Source: Lachnospiraceae bacterium UBA7188
GTDB lineage: Bacteria > Bacillota > Clostridia > Lachnospirales > Lachnospiraceae
DNA: 14,180 nucleotides
Assembly (NCBI GenBank): GCA_002490995.1
Contig: DKVC01000077.1
Location: 1,109 to 15,288, forward strand
Reading direction: 5' to 3'
The stretch's first letter is position 1; each line of letters starts with the position of its first letter. Below, piece after piece: positions 1-6,972 of the stretch. Position numbers and translations under genes: made by a program. The notes below the pieces were generated by a model. The model was given only the letters and a program-made list of their open reading frames with translations. It searched no databases and was not told where the DNA came from.

Positions 1-88
1 TTGCTTCCGATAAGACATATTATCACGAGCCTGGCAGAGGGCTGTTAAAACAAAAGAACGGCAAAGAAATGCGCTCACGAGTATCAGA
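1..88 (-). repeat. Dispersed intergenic repeat, copy R1
   Basis: Read on the minus strand, positions 83-46 match the copy upstream of aguA (9145-9182) at 32 of 38 bases, including the core GAGCGCATTT and a shared TGTTTTA. Further on, the minus strand carries GGCTCGTGATAATATG, which resembles GGCTTGTTATACATG in the aguA copy. Its last 25 bases (25-1 on the plus strand) match 6866-6890 at 23 of 25 positions in opposite orientation. The copy lies directly upstream of the VirD4 gene but points away from it, so if it is a promoter it drives something left of the window. The left edge is cut by the window. Identities were counted by eye. Confidence 0.6.
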
Positions 89-102
89 AGGGAGAAGAAA
101 GC

Positions 103-1407
103 ATGTTTAACAACGTCAGATCCAATCGTATCCTTGCAAAGGGTGTCTCTGTCAGTAACGACACCTGGGCCACGGGGATTAACAACAACGACCTGGTGGT
201 GGGGCCTTCCGGCGGCGGAAAAACCAGGGGCTATGTGGTGCCCAACATCCTCCATGCCCAGGACAGCCTCATTGTGGCCGATACCAAGGGAAACCTGCGC
301 AGGCTCTACGGCAGGCACCTGGAAAAGCAGGGCTACACGGTCATGCACCTGGACTTCACCGACACGGCCGCCACCCCCTGGGGCTACAATCCCCTGGATT
401 ATATTCGGAAATACCGGGACAGCGAGGCCAACCGGGAGGGTGACTACTACAATGAGCAGGACATCAAGAAAGTGGCGAAGGTTATCTGCCCCTGCAATAA
501 CGACAAAGAACCCTTCTGGGATATGGCTGCCCGGATGTACCTGGAGGCTATCCTTCTCTTTGTCCTGAACCGTCTGCCCCACAAGCAGCATGATCTGTAC
601 CAGGCTTATACCTTCCTTACGAAGATGGGTACTGCCGAGCTGGACAACATGGTGGCGGAGGAATGCATTGCGCATCCGGACTGCGCTTTCGCGAGAAAAA
701 TCCAGATGGTACAGCAGAATACAAAGGCGGACAGGATGGACGCCAGCATCAAGGGAATTTTGGCCCAGCATCTGGATGTGGTGTCTTACTCCAGCACGAA
801 ACGTATGTTCCGGATGCAGCGCCAGGTGGATATGGGGACATTCCTCCGGGGAAAGACGGCCCTGTTCCTGTCTGTCAGCGATTCCGACCGCAGCCAGGAT
901 GCCCTGGTCAACCTGTTCTATACCCAGGCGCTGCAGTACCTCATGGCTGCTGCGGACAGGCAGCCGGACAGCAGGCTTCCCATCCCGGTGCGCTTTATCC
1001 TGGACGATTTCAGCACCAACACCCTGATTCCTGATTTTGACAATATCATCTCCGTGATCCGTTCCAGGGAAATTTATGTCAGCCTGATCATCCAGAGCCT
1101 CTCCCAGCTGGATGGCCTCTACGGAGAGGCAAAGGCCCAGACCATCATCAATAACTGCGACCACTGCCTGTACCTGGGCGGGACGGACATCCGGACGGCA
1201 AGGTATTTTGCGGAGAAGTTCAACTGCCAGGTCTCCACGGTCTTAAACCTTCCCCTGGACAGCCTGTTCCTCTTCACCCGGGGCAGCGAGCCGCGGAAGG
1301 CTGTAAAGTATGAGCTGAATGGAGATGATGCTTACCGCAGCCTGATGGAAGCACTGGAACGGGCTGTTGATGAGAGCGAAGCGGAATTCGGGAGGGATGG
1401 GCTGTAA
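103..1407 (+). CDS. VirD4/TraG-like conjugative coupling ATPase
   Basis: A type IV coupling protein (T4SS-DNA_transf/TraG family) links the relaxase-DNA complex to the mating channel and is thought to pump DNA using ATP. The 434-residue product has a Walker A motif GPSGGGKT at residues 34-41, a Walker B-like FILDDF at about 298-303 (second Asp where many relatives have Glu), and the downstream QSLSQL motif at about 331-336. The start ATG follows GAAGGGAGAAG. The protein begins almost at the nucleotide-binding domain and shows no N-terminal membrane helices, unlike classical 550-700 residue VirD4 proteins. From memory, a short soluble form is common in clostridial mobile elements, so it need not be truncated. 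Three co-directional genes of unknown function follow. The family call is firm; which element it serves is inferred, as no relaxase or pore gene is in view. Confidence 0.88.
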   Translation: MFNNVRSNRILAKGVSVSNDTWATGINNNDLVVGPSGGGKTRGYVVPNILHAQDSLIVADTKGNLRRLYGRHLEKQGYTVMHLDFTDTAATPWGYNPLDYIRKYRDSEANREGDYYNEQDIKKVAKVICPCNNDKEPFWDMAARMYLEAILLFVLNRLPHKQHDLYQAYTFLTKMGTAELDNMVAEECIAHPDCAFARKIQMVQQNTKADRMDASIKGILAQHLDVVSYSSTKRMFRMQRQVDMGTFLRGKTALFLSVSDSDRSQDALVNLFYTQALQYLMAAADRQPDSRLPIPVRFILDDFSTNTLIPDFDNIISVIRSREIYVSLIIQSLSQLDGLYGEAKAQTIINNCDHCLYLGGTDIRTARYFAEKFNCQVSTVLNLPLDSLFLFTRGSEPRKAVKYELNGDDAYRSLMEALERAVDESEAEFGRDGL

Positions 1408-1527
1408 GGGGCGAAGCCAGGATCGCGTTGCAATCTGTGCGGTAAGTTGTATTTTCTTTTAGTGTATGCTAAGATAGCAGAAGGCGGCAAAAGATGCAGA
1501 AGGTCGGTTCCTGCAAGGCGAAAGCCG

Positions 1528-1567
1528 GTTATTTTCCGACATTTCCTTAGGAATGTTGGAAAATAAC
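1528..1567 (+). other. Long AT-rich hairpin in the leader of the 386-aa gene
   Basis: Arms of 16 bases at 1528-1543 and 1552-1567 (GTTATTTTCCGACATT and its complement) pair with one G-T wobble around an 8-base loop. No T-run follows directly, so it is a poor classical terminator for the VirD4 gene. It could be a processing or attenuation structure in the 255-base gap before the next gene. Nothing else clearly functional is seen in that gap apart from the ribosome binding site near its end. Confidence 0.5.
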
Positions 1568-1662
1568 TTGTGCGTTTTCGGAAAAGGAAGAAATTTTTAC
1601 ACAGGTTATTTGGATACACTTCCTCAGGAAACGGCCTGAAAGAAGGAAAGGAGCAATCAGAT

Positions 1663-2823
1663 ATGGAGAAAGAGTACATAGCAGCCCGGTTCCCGGACGA
1701 CGAATCACAGGAAGAATCACAGGAAAAGTTGGACCGGCAGGAGATGATCCGCCAGGCCAGGGAGCTTTTGACACTGGAAGAGCGTCTGAAATATGCGGCA
1801 GAATCCCGGGCATCCTCGCCTGAAGCAGCCGTCCGGATGGTACAGAAATTTTCCGGAATCCCTGCCGGGTATTTTTTCTGTGGGAAGGAAGATTTGACTG
1901 CCATGAATGAACTGACAGGGAAGTTCTGGGAACATCCCTCTGTGGACGTGGATACCTATCATGGCTTCAGCCAGACCTTCAGGCTGGCCATAAACTACGA
2001 CACCGCCTGCCGCATGCGGCAGCAATCGGGAACAATGCTGTCTGCGGAGGACTCCTGCAATCCCTGTCAGCCCATCTGGAGCGCCGGCACGGTCAATGCC
2101 GTCATTCTGCTGGGGCTGATGCTGCTGGATCATGCGAAGGGCAGGATGAAGAACAAAGATATCTACCACTGTATGAGGATGACCCTGGGACAGTATCTGG
2201 ATGCCCTGGCGGACTTTACTTCCGGGAAGGAGGGAAAGACAGGAACGCCCCGGACAGATTTCCGGTTGTTTGGACAGAGCCTTCTGAAGAACTGCGACGG
2301 CTCTGTACCCCTGGGGGAGGCGCTGGCGGACATTCTCAGGCGCTATATAGCCGCGCAGCAGGAATTTGGCCGTCTGGACCATATCCTCTGCTGTATGGAT
2401 GCCTTTTCCTGCTGCCTGGAGGAACAGGGAGGGTTGCAGGCGGACAGCGCAAGGTGCCTACGGGAGATCCTGGACCGCTATTGTCCCGGTTTGGAGGGAC
2501 GGAAGCTGGCGGAGGGAGGCGGGCGGTACACGGATCCTTATGGGCATTATCTCGCCCTGGCCGGTGAGTATCCGGAGGATGTGCCGGATCCCGGCAGCGA
2601 AGGGCTTGCCCCGGGAGCTGTCCGCAGCCAGGTATTTTTGCCTGAGTATGACTGCAGCCCTGAATCCCTGCGTGCGCTGGCAGCCCAGACGCCTTTCCGG
2701 GATTTCCGGGAGCTTCTGGAGAAGAATATCTGCGAAGAACAGATGGCCCACGCTATGGAGGAGATTAACGGGTCGGCGGTGTATCTGTACACGCTGTGGG
2801 TGGCGCCATATCTGCCGACGTAA
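1663..2823 (+). CDS. Unrecognised 386-aa protein of the mobile element
   Basis: I do not recognise a family. The start ATG was chosen because AAAGGAG lies 9 bases upstream; a longer in-frame GTG at 1570 has no ribosome binding site and would read through the leader. The protein is soluble-looking and mainly helical. Its N-terminus is acidic (DDESQEESQEK), followed by a helix-rich region with several cysteines (CGKED, CNPCQP, CCMDAFSCC) but no clear zinc-finger spacing. It shares strand and a similar start-site leader with the next gene, suggesting co-expression with the coupling protein. In the same frame after the stop, 2848-2940 resembles part of the 573-aa protein, so this gene may have ended differently in an ancestor. 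A role in conjugation is inferred only from position. Confidence 0.75.
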   Translation: MEKEYIAARFPDDESQEESQEKLDRQEMIRQARELLTLEERLKYAAESRASSPEAAVRMVQKFSGIPAGYFFCGKEDLTAMNELTGKFWEHPSVDVDTYHGFSQTFRLAINYDTACRMRQQSGTMLSAEDSCNPCQPIWSAGTVNAVILLGLMLLDHAKGRMKNKDIYHCMRMTLGQYLDALADFTSGKEGKTGTPRTDFRLFGQSLLKNCDGSVPLGEALADILRRYIAAQQEFGRLDHILCCMDAFSCCLEEQGGLQADSARCLREILDRYCPGLEGRKLAEGGGRYTDPYGHYLALAGEYPEDVPDPGSEGLAPGAVRSQVFLPEYDCSPESLRALAAQTPFRDFRELLEKNICEEQMAHAMEEINGSAVYLYTLWVAPYLPT

Positions 2824-2940
2824 GGGTACTGCTTTCAACTGTACAGACTGATATGGCAGGAGTGTGAAGCCGGAAAGACCGAAATCGCAATCCGGCTCCA
2901 CGCTCTGAAGCATTTCGTGAAGAACAGGGATGGGCAATGA
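2824..2940 (+). pseudogene. Paralogous fragment of the 573-aa gene
   Basis: Positions 2848-2937 translate to a 30-residue stretch matching the 573-aa protein (5321-5410): 20 of 30 residues and about 72 of 90 bases are identical, including TEIA-RLH and VKNR. The fragment is in the same reading frame as the preceding gene, separated from it by that gene's TAA and eight codons, and ends at TGA 2938-2940. It has no start codon or ribosome binding site. It is best read as the residue of a duplicated gene or domain, or as the tail of a once longer 386-aa protein. Counts were made by eye. Confidence 0.6.
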
Positions 2941-3002
2941 GGATTAACGGCATATAGGTCGGCCTTCAGGCAACGGCCTGCAAAAGGAAAGGAGAGAAAA
3001 AC

Positions 3003-4484
3003 ATGATATTATTTAACAGAAAATGGGAGGACTACCGAAAGAACCTGGCGTGCATGCAGGAGGTGACGGACAGGCTCTTAGGTCATATGAAGGGGCATGG
3101 CTGCTCCTTCCGGAAGGATATCACGGACAGCGGGGGGGAGTTCAGCCAGGATAAACTCTGCGGTCTGGTGAAGGAGATCCTGGAGCTCTGGGCGGAGGCT
3201 CTGCGGGAAAGCGATACTGACCTGAGCACCGGGGAGAGCGTGGCAGAGCCTTATATCCGTGAGCGGAGGGAGCTGTACGGCCTCTACCTCTACCTGGTCA
3301 TGCGGTGCAGCCTGTGCCAGGGGGCATATGCGAAAGCTTATCCCTATGGCCCTGTGTCCAGTGAGCGGACGGATTTTGCATTCCTGCTGGAACAGGCCAG
3401 GCGTCTCTCCGAAAGCTGGTGCGTCACAGCCGGGCCGGAGGGGGACAAAAAGAATGAACTGTACGAGGGTTATGACGAGCACTTCGGCTTTCATCTCTAT
3501 AAAACCATTACGGATCCCGAGGGAAGGACTGCAGACAGCGCCCTGAGCCCCTGGTGGGATCTGCCCCGGGACAGGCTCGGTACCCTGACGGACGAGGGCA
3601 ACATGAAGCGCTTCTTCATCAGGCACCTTACAGGCCCCTTACGGGGAGGAAAGGCTGCAGGGGCAGCTCTGACGAAAGGGGCAGCCCTGGCTTTAGCTCT
3701 GATGAAAGAGGATGCTCTGGCTAAAAAGGCAGCTTTGGCGGAAAAGGAAGCCCTGAACGAAGAGGCCGCCACGGCTGAAGAGACCGGTTCGTGCGAAGAG
3801 ACGGACATGGGCAAAGACACTGCCATGAACGAAGACAGTACATCCTTGAACAAAGAGACCGCCACGGAAAGAGGAGCAGTCTGTGCGGAAGGGGCAGCTT
3901 CTGTAAAACCGGCAGTCCGTGCGGAAGATGCGGTACAGACAGGGAGCGGCCGCAGCGAAGATGAGATGAGCGATACTGAGGGCTACAGCGGCACAGGCAG
4001 CGATGGAGGCTATGATGGTCAGGATAGCTATGATAGTGAGGATGACTGCGATGGCGATGACAGCTATGAGGACGATGATGCCTATGATGACTATGACCCT
4101 TTTGGCGATTATGACGATGACGACCCGTATCCGTTTCCGGATTTCAAAACAAAAGCTGAATTCGAGACCGCCAGGATGGATCAGTGGGCGGAAGAGTATG
4201 AAAGGGCGGATTATCTGATGGCTCTCTCCCGAAACTTTGCCTGTGAGGATGCGTATCTTAAAGCCTGCAGACGGTTTGCGGCCCTCTTTGAAAAAGCCAG
4301 GCCGGATATCCTTCGGGACTTTTACCAGGAACTGGAGGAAATCGTGAACCTGTATCTGGCTGAACGGAATCTCTCCCCCCTGACGGATACGGATAAGACG
4401 CTGGACGTATACAGCAGCGTCTACGATGGCCCCTGCCAGCAGGCGGGCAGCTATGAAAGGAGGCTGCAATGGGAGAATCAGTGA
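3003..4484 (+). CDS. Unrecognised protein with hexapeptide repeats and an acidic Asp/Tyr tract
   Basis: I do not recognise a family. The 493-residue product starts at an ATG 8 bases after AAAGGAG. Three parts can be seen. Residues 1-220 are helical and fairly ordinary. Residues about 221-320 are low complexity with a rough six-residue period (AALAEK, EALNEE, AATAEE, TDMGKD, TAMNED, TATERG, AVCAEG), likely an extended or coiled helix. Residues about 322-378 are rich in Asp, Tyr and Gly (DSYDSEDD, DDDAYDDYDPF). A helical C-terminal domain follows, with acidic patches (ELEEIVNLYLAERN). No signal peptide or membrane segment is apparent. The stop overlaps the next start by 16 bases, indicating translational coupling. 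The central part probably acts as a flexible linker; function is unknown. Confidence 0.75.
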   Translation: MILFNRKWEDYRKNLACMQEVTDRLLGHMKGHGCSFRKDITDSGGEFSQDKLCGLVKEILELWAEALRESDTDLSTGESVAEPYIRERRELYGLYLYLVMRCSLCQGAYAKAYPYGPVSSERTDFAFLLEQARRLSESWCVTAGPEGDKKNELYEGYDEHFGFHLYKTITDPEGRTADSALSPWWDLPRDRLGTLTDEGNMKRFFIRHLTGPLRGGKAAGAALTKGAALALALMKEDALAKKAALAEKEALNEEAATAEETGSCEETDMGKDTAMNEDSTSLNKETATERGAVCAEGAASVKPAVRAEDAVQTGSGRSEDEMSDTEGYSGTGSDGGYDGQDSYDSEDDCDGDDSYEDDDAYDDYDPFGDYDDDDPYPFPDFKTKAEFETARMDQWAEEYERADYLMALSRNFACEDAYLKACRRFAALFEKARPDILRDFYQELEEIVNLYLAERNLSPLTDTDKTLDVYSSVYDGPCQQAGSYERRLQWENQ

Positions 4485-6190
4485 GCGGGATCCGTGAAGC
4501 CTTCTACACTGACATCATCTACGATTACCAGTGCAAATATGAAGACAAACGGGAAAAATCTTTTCTCTACAGAACCTTCTGGGCAGAGAGCGTTTCGGGA
4601 CTGCTGAAGCGCCTTGACCGGTCGCTTTCGGAGTATATCGCCGGGCGCGGCGGCAGTGTCTCCAACCCCCTGGAGAAATATATGGCTCCGGTCTGCCCGA
4701 ACAGCCAGCCCGGGAGATGGGACTATCCCTGGCATTTGGCGCGGCAGCCCTTAAAGCAGGCGGACGAGTCCCGAATCAAAGAACAGCTGGCGGCGGCCAT
4801 GAAAGAACATCCGGACTGGGCCAGGGAGCAGCTGATAAAAGACCTCCCGGAGAAGGGCCGGAAGGAGCGCCGGGACTTTTGGGAAGAGCTTTGGCTGAGA
4901 GATGCCGCTTACAAGGCCGGCCTGCTCTCCGATACGGAATGTTACCTGTGGCTGGTGGAATATCTGGCGGTGCGGGACATCTATTATAAGGACAACAGCA
5001 TGGCAAACGCCCATTTATGGCTGAAAAGGCTGCTGTACAGGACAGGCGTAGCCGGTATTCGGAATACGGAGAACGTGCTGGATACGGAGAACGCCATGCA
5101 TCCAGGGAGCGTATCGGATACGGAGAACGCCATGCATCCAGGGAGCTTACCGGATACGGAGAATGCCATGCATCCAGGGAGCGTGCCGGATACGGAGAAT
5201 GCCATGCATCCGGGGAGCGCGCTGAATACGGACAATCCCGAGAACCGGAAGAAGGGCAAGGACAGCGAAGACCTGAACGTCAAGACGAATGTGGAAAAGA
5301 AGCTGGCGGAGGCTGCAAATCTGATACGGCAGGAACGGAATGCCGGAGGCACGGAAATCGCAGTCCGGCTTCACAATCTGAAGCGTTCCGTGAAGAACAG
5401 GAATGGGGAAACAATCAGGAAGGAGGACTACCTGCCCTGGCTGACCGCTCATCTGGAGCGGATGGCAGTCCACATCAAAATCAAGACCTGGCTCCAGGAC
5501 AGTGGATACTCCCTGGGGGGGAGGGGCAAGGCAGACAAGCCGCCCAAAGAGCCCCGGAAACAGGACTTTTCCCTGCGTCTTTTCGAGGCATACTGTGACA
5601 GTGGGGAAGGCTATGAATTCTACAGAAAAGACCTGGGGGGTCGGGAGAACTCCGGAGAATGGCATATGGACAGCCAGGGGTTCTGTATGCTGGAACTGTC
5701 CCAGGCCGACGAGCTTCGGGAGTGCCTGGAGCAGAGCGGAGGGAGGTATCTCTACATTCCGCTGGCAGTGCACCTGGGAAGCGGCTGTACCTTTTTCCTG
5801 GCGGGCAGGGAGAATTACAGGGAATCCTATGAGAAGGCGGAAAAGGAACTGAAAGAGGCTTTCAAGGAGGCGAAAGGCTGCTGCTGTTTTGACTATCTGC
5901 GGCTGGATAAAGGGTACCAGGCGCAGTTTCCCGGGGACGTGGGCGGAGCGTTCCGGCTGCAGCCTGCCTTCCATGAGAACCAGGGGCGGAGCTGCCTGGA
6001 GGTTTTCCGGGACTTCAAACGATACTGTCTGGCCGGAATCGAAGGCCCGCGCCGGGCAGTCAAAAACTTCAACGAGGAGGCGCCTGACGGTATTCCGGAT
6101 GCGTTCCGCTGGGCATTTGACAATTTGGAGGAAATGGAGGTGAGCCCACAGGCAGTGGCTTCCTTCCAACGTGTGCGGGAAAGGGCATAA
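4469..6190 (+). CDS. Unrecognised 573-aa protein with an internal 12-residue tandem repeat
   Basis: I do not recognise a family. The ATG lies inside the end of the preceding gene, 5 bases after AAAGGAGG, so the two are probably translationally coupled. Residues 1-195 form a helical N-terminal domain rich in Trp and Tyr. Residues about 199-260 are a spacer made of four near-identical copies of DTENAMHPGSxx plus half copies on each side. A longer C-terminal domain follows (helical about 270-350, then mixed, with YIPLAVHLGSGCTFFLAG near residue 430). The 30 residues at 5321-5410 are echoed by a fragment at 2848-2937, showing past duplication. Its position behind the coupling protein suggests a role in transfer or maintenance of the element, but no motif shows this. 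Confidence 0.75.
   Translation: MGESVSGIREAFYTDIIYDYQCKYEDKREKSFLYRTFWAESVSGLLKRLDRSLSEYIAGRGGSVSNPLEKYMAPVCPNSQPGRWDYPWHLARQPLKQADESRIKEQLAAAMKEHPDWAREQLIKDLPEKGRKERRDFWEELWLRDAAYKAGLLSDTECYLWLVEYLAVRDIYYKDNSMANAHLWLKRLLYRTGVAGIRNTENVLDTENAMHPGSVSDTENAMHPGSLPDTENAMHPGSVPDTENAMHPGSALNTDNPENRKKGKDSEDLNVKTNVEKKLAEAANLIRQERNAGGTEIAVRLHNLKRSVKNRNGETIRKEDYLPWLTAHLERMAVHIKIKTWLQDSGYSLGGRGKADKPPKEPRKQDFSLRLFEAYCDSGEGYEFYRKDLGGRENSGEWHMDSQGFCMLELSQADELRECLEQSGGRYLYIPLAVHLGSGCTFFLAGRENYRESYEKAEKELKEAFKEAKGCCCFDYLRLDKGYQAQFPGDVGGAFRLQPAFHENQGRSCLEVFRDFKRYCLAGIEGPRRAVKNFNEEAPDGIPDAFRWAFDNLEEMEVSPQAVASFQRVRERA
5063..5245 (+). repeat. In-frame 36-bp tandem repeat inside the 573-aa gene
   Basis: Four full 36-base units start at 5081, 5117, 5153 and 5189. 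Each encodes DTENAMHPGS plus two variable residues and contains ATGCAT. A half unit precedes them (5063-5080) and a diverged one follows (from 5225). Units differ at only a few bases, mostly in the last two codons, so the array expanded recently and copy number probably varies between strains. Unit length is a multiple of three, so changes keep the frame. There are no spacers, so it is not a CRISPR array. Confidence 0.92.
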
Positions 6191-6356
6191 AGTTGAACAG
6201 GAGCGGCGCATTCCATTTGAAATAACAGCCGATGCAGACCCTTTCTATTCCGAAAGCAATATCCGTTACCTGAAAGACAAGCTGGATGCCTTGAACGCGG
6301 GTACCCTGCCGCTGGAAGAGCACGACTTGATTGAGGTAGATAAGAACAGCACCTGA
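6171..6356 (+). pseudogene. C-terminal remnant of a RelB/DinJ-type antitoxin
   Basis: The frame reads QERRIPFEITADADPFYSES and continues to EEHDLIEVD. From memory, this resembles the C-terminal toxin-binding tail of RelB/DinJ-family antitoxins in Clostridia. Full-length members are about 85-100 residues with an N-terminal ribbon-helix-helix DNA-binding part, and that part is absent. A frame stop at 6141-6143 lies upstream, and only a GTG at 6171, inside the end of the 573-aa gene, could start it, without a convincing ribosome binding site. The recognisable homology begins near 6192, right after the 573-aa gene's stop, suggesting a recombination junction there. No RelE/YafQ-like toxin gene follows. 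If translated, the 61-residue peptide could still bind a toxin, but this is speculative. Confidence 0.6.
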
Positions 6357-6383
6357 GCCTCACACGGCTTAGGTGCTGTTCTT
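6342..6383 (+). terminator. Strong terminator-like hairpin ending the mobile-element gene run
   Basis: Arms of 18 bases at 6342-6359 and 6366-6383 (AAGAACAGCACCTGAGCC and its complement) pair with a single G-T wobble around a 6-base loop. The left arm has A residues and the right arm ends in TTCTTT, giving a short U-rich tail. The stop codon of the antitoxin remnant lies within the left arm. It probably ends transcription of the preceding genes and may work in both directions. Confidence 0.75.
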
Positions 6384-6472
6384 TGCTCAAAAGCAGCGCC
6401 CTTTCCTCTTTTGTCTTCCATTCAACAGTTGCAGCTTCTCTTCATAAAAGAAAGCCGTATCGGGGAGAAAAT

Positions 6473-6536
6473 CCGTAATTATTACGAATTCATGCAAACG
6501 AGCCTGCTATACTTATTTTCAGTAAGGCACGCACCC
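6473..6536 (+). promoter_or_regulatory. Promoter-like module A (palindrome, TATACT, GTAAGG element)
   Basis: The module has an inverted repeat CGTAAT-T-ATTACG (6474-6486), then TATACT (6508-6513, preceded by TGC as in an extended -10), then GTAAGGCACGCACCC (6522-6536). The same three parts occur at 8848-8910 with identical spacing from palindrome to TATACT (34 bases start to start), while the sequence between them differs. Conservation of parts but not spacer indicates a real regulated promoter. The palindrome sits near the -35 position and may bind a dimeric regulator. It reads toward the 77-aa gene starting at 6580. Confidence 0.6.
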
Positions 6537-6579
6537 CGGAAGCCAACGGGAGGTGTAGCCGGAAGAAGGAGGGATTGCT

Positions 6580-6813
6580 GTGGAACGTTATTTTACAGAC
6601 GCGGTATACGCCCGCAGGGTCAGGGTCAGGCCGCCTGAGCTGGAACGGAAAGAAAAACAACTGTACGCCGAACTGTCAGCCCATATTTCCGGTGAGGAAT
6701 ATCTGCGGCTGGAGGAGAATCTGAATTCTTTTCATGAGGAACTGGGAAAGGAGCTGTTCGGCAGAGGTTTTATGGAGGGGATGCGTTTCTTTCTGGAATG
6801 TTTACTGGAATGA
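6580..6813 (+). CDS. Small helical protein of unknown function (77 aa)
   Basis: The GTG start lies 7 bases after AAGGAGG (6566-6572), a strong site. The product is highly charged and predicted helical. Its pattern (ELERKEKQLYAEL, then YLRLEENLNSF, ending GFMEGMRFFLECLLE) resembles small uncharacterised proteins common in Clostridia, but I cannot name the family with confidence. It has no signal peptide, membrane segment or cysteine motif. It is a single-gene unit: promoter-like module A lies about 65-105 bases upstream, and hairpins and a repeat cluster follow. The ribosome binding site and preserved frame support it as a real gene. Confidence 0.65.
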   Translation: MERYFTDAVYARRVRVRPPELERKEKQLYAELSAHISGEEYLRLEENLNSFHEELGKELFGRGFMEGMRFFLECLLE

Positions 6814-6825
6814 CGGCTGTATGCA

Positions 6826-6972
6826 TTATTCGTGTTATCTGTATGTTGTTCTTTGCTTTGTTATATGATAATATAACTTATCGGAAGCAATCCTTTCGCT
6901 TCCGATAAAAGGCGCGTTGCTTAGCGCCGCATTCGATTATAGGAAGCCGTTCTTGCTTCTTATAATATGATA
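6826..6972 (+). repeat. Hairpin cluster with diverged intergenic repeat pieces (R2)
   Basis: Positions 6866-6890 match the reverse complement of 1-25 at 23 of 25 bases, including TTATCGGAAGCAA. Three hairpins follow almost back to back: TTATCGGAAGC with its exact complement (6878-6888/6898-6908), GGCGC/GCGCC (6911-6915/6924-6928), and TATAGGAAGC/GCTTCTTATA (6938-6947/6955-6964, one wobble). The piece 6923-6967 also resembles the repeat family: AGCGC, ATT, then GCCGTTCTT as in R1, then TTATAATATG. Its right end runs into the intron maturase remnant. The cluster fills most of the non-coding stretch between the 77-aa gene and that remnant. Confidence 0.5.

Noticed and set aside
3..110. An open frame entering from the left edge and ending at TAA 108-110, overlapping the VirD4 start, that could be the tail of an upstream gene.
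   Set aside because: The same bases form intergenic repeat copy R1, matched by non-coding DNA elsewhere, so openness over 35 codons is probably chance. Sequence to the left would decide.
3693..4469. A 258-codon minus-strand frame with hydrophobic Ile/Val runs resembling membrane segments.
   Set aside because: It is the antisense of the Asp-rich and repeat tracts (GAT/GAC read backwards as ATC/GTC), so the hydrophobicity is an artefact.
5063..5245. Regular 36-bp repeats suggesting a CRISPR array.
   Set aside because: Units are contiguous without spacers, keep the reading frame and lie inside a gene; no cas genes are nearby.
5147..6211. A 354-codon open frame on the minus strand opposite the 573-aa gene.
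   Set aside because: It lies wholly within a better supported plus-strand gene with a ribosome binding site and coupling overlap. It has no ribosome binding site and arises from GC-rich antisense bias.
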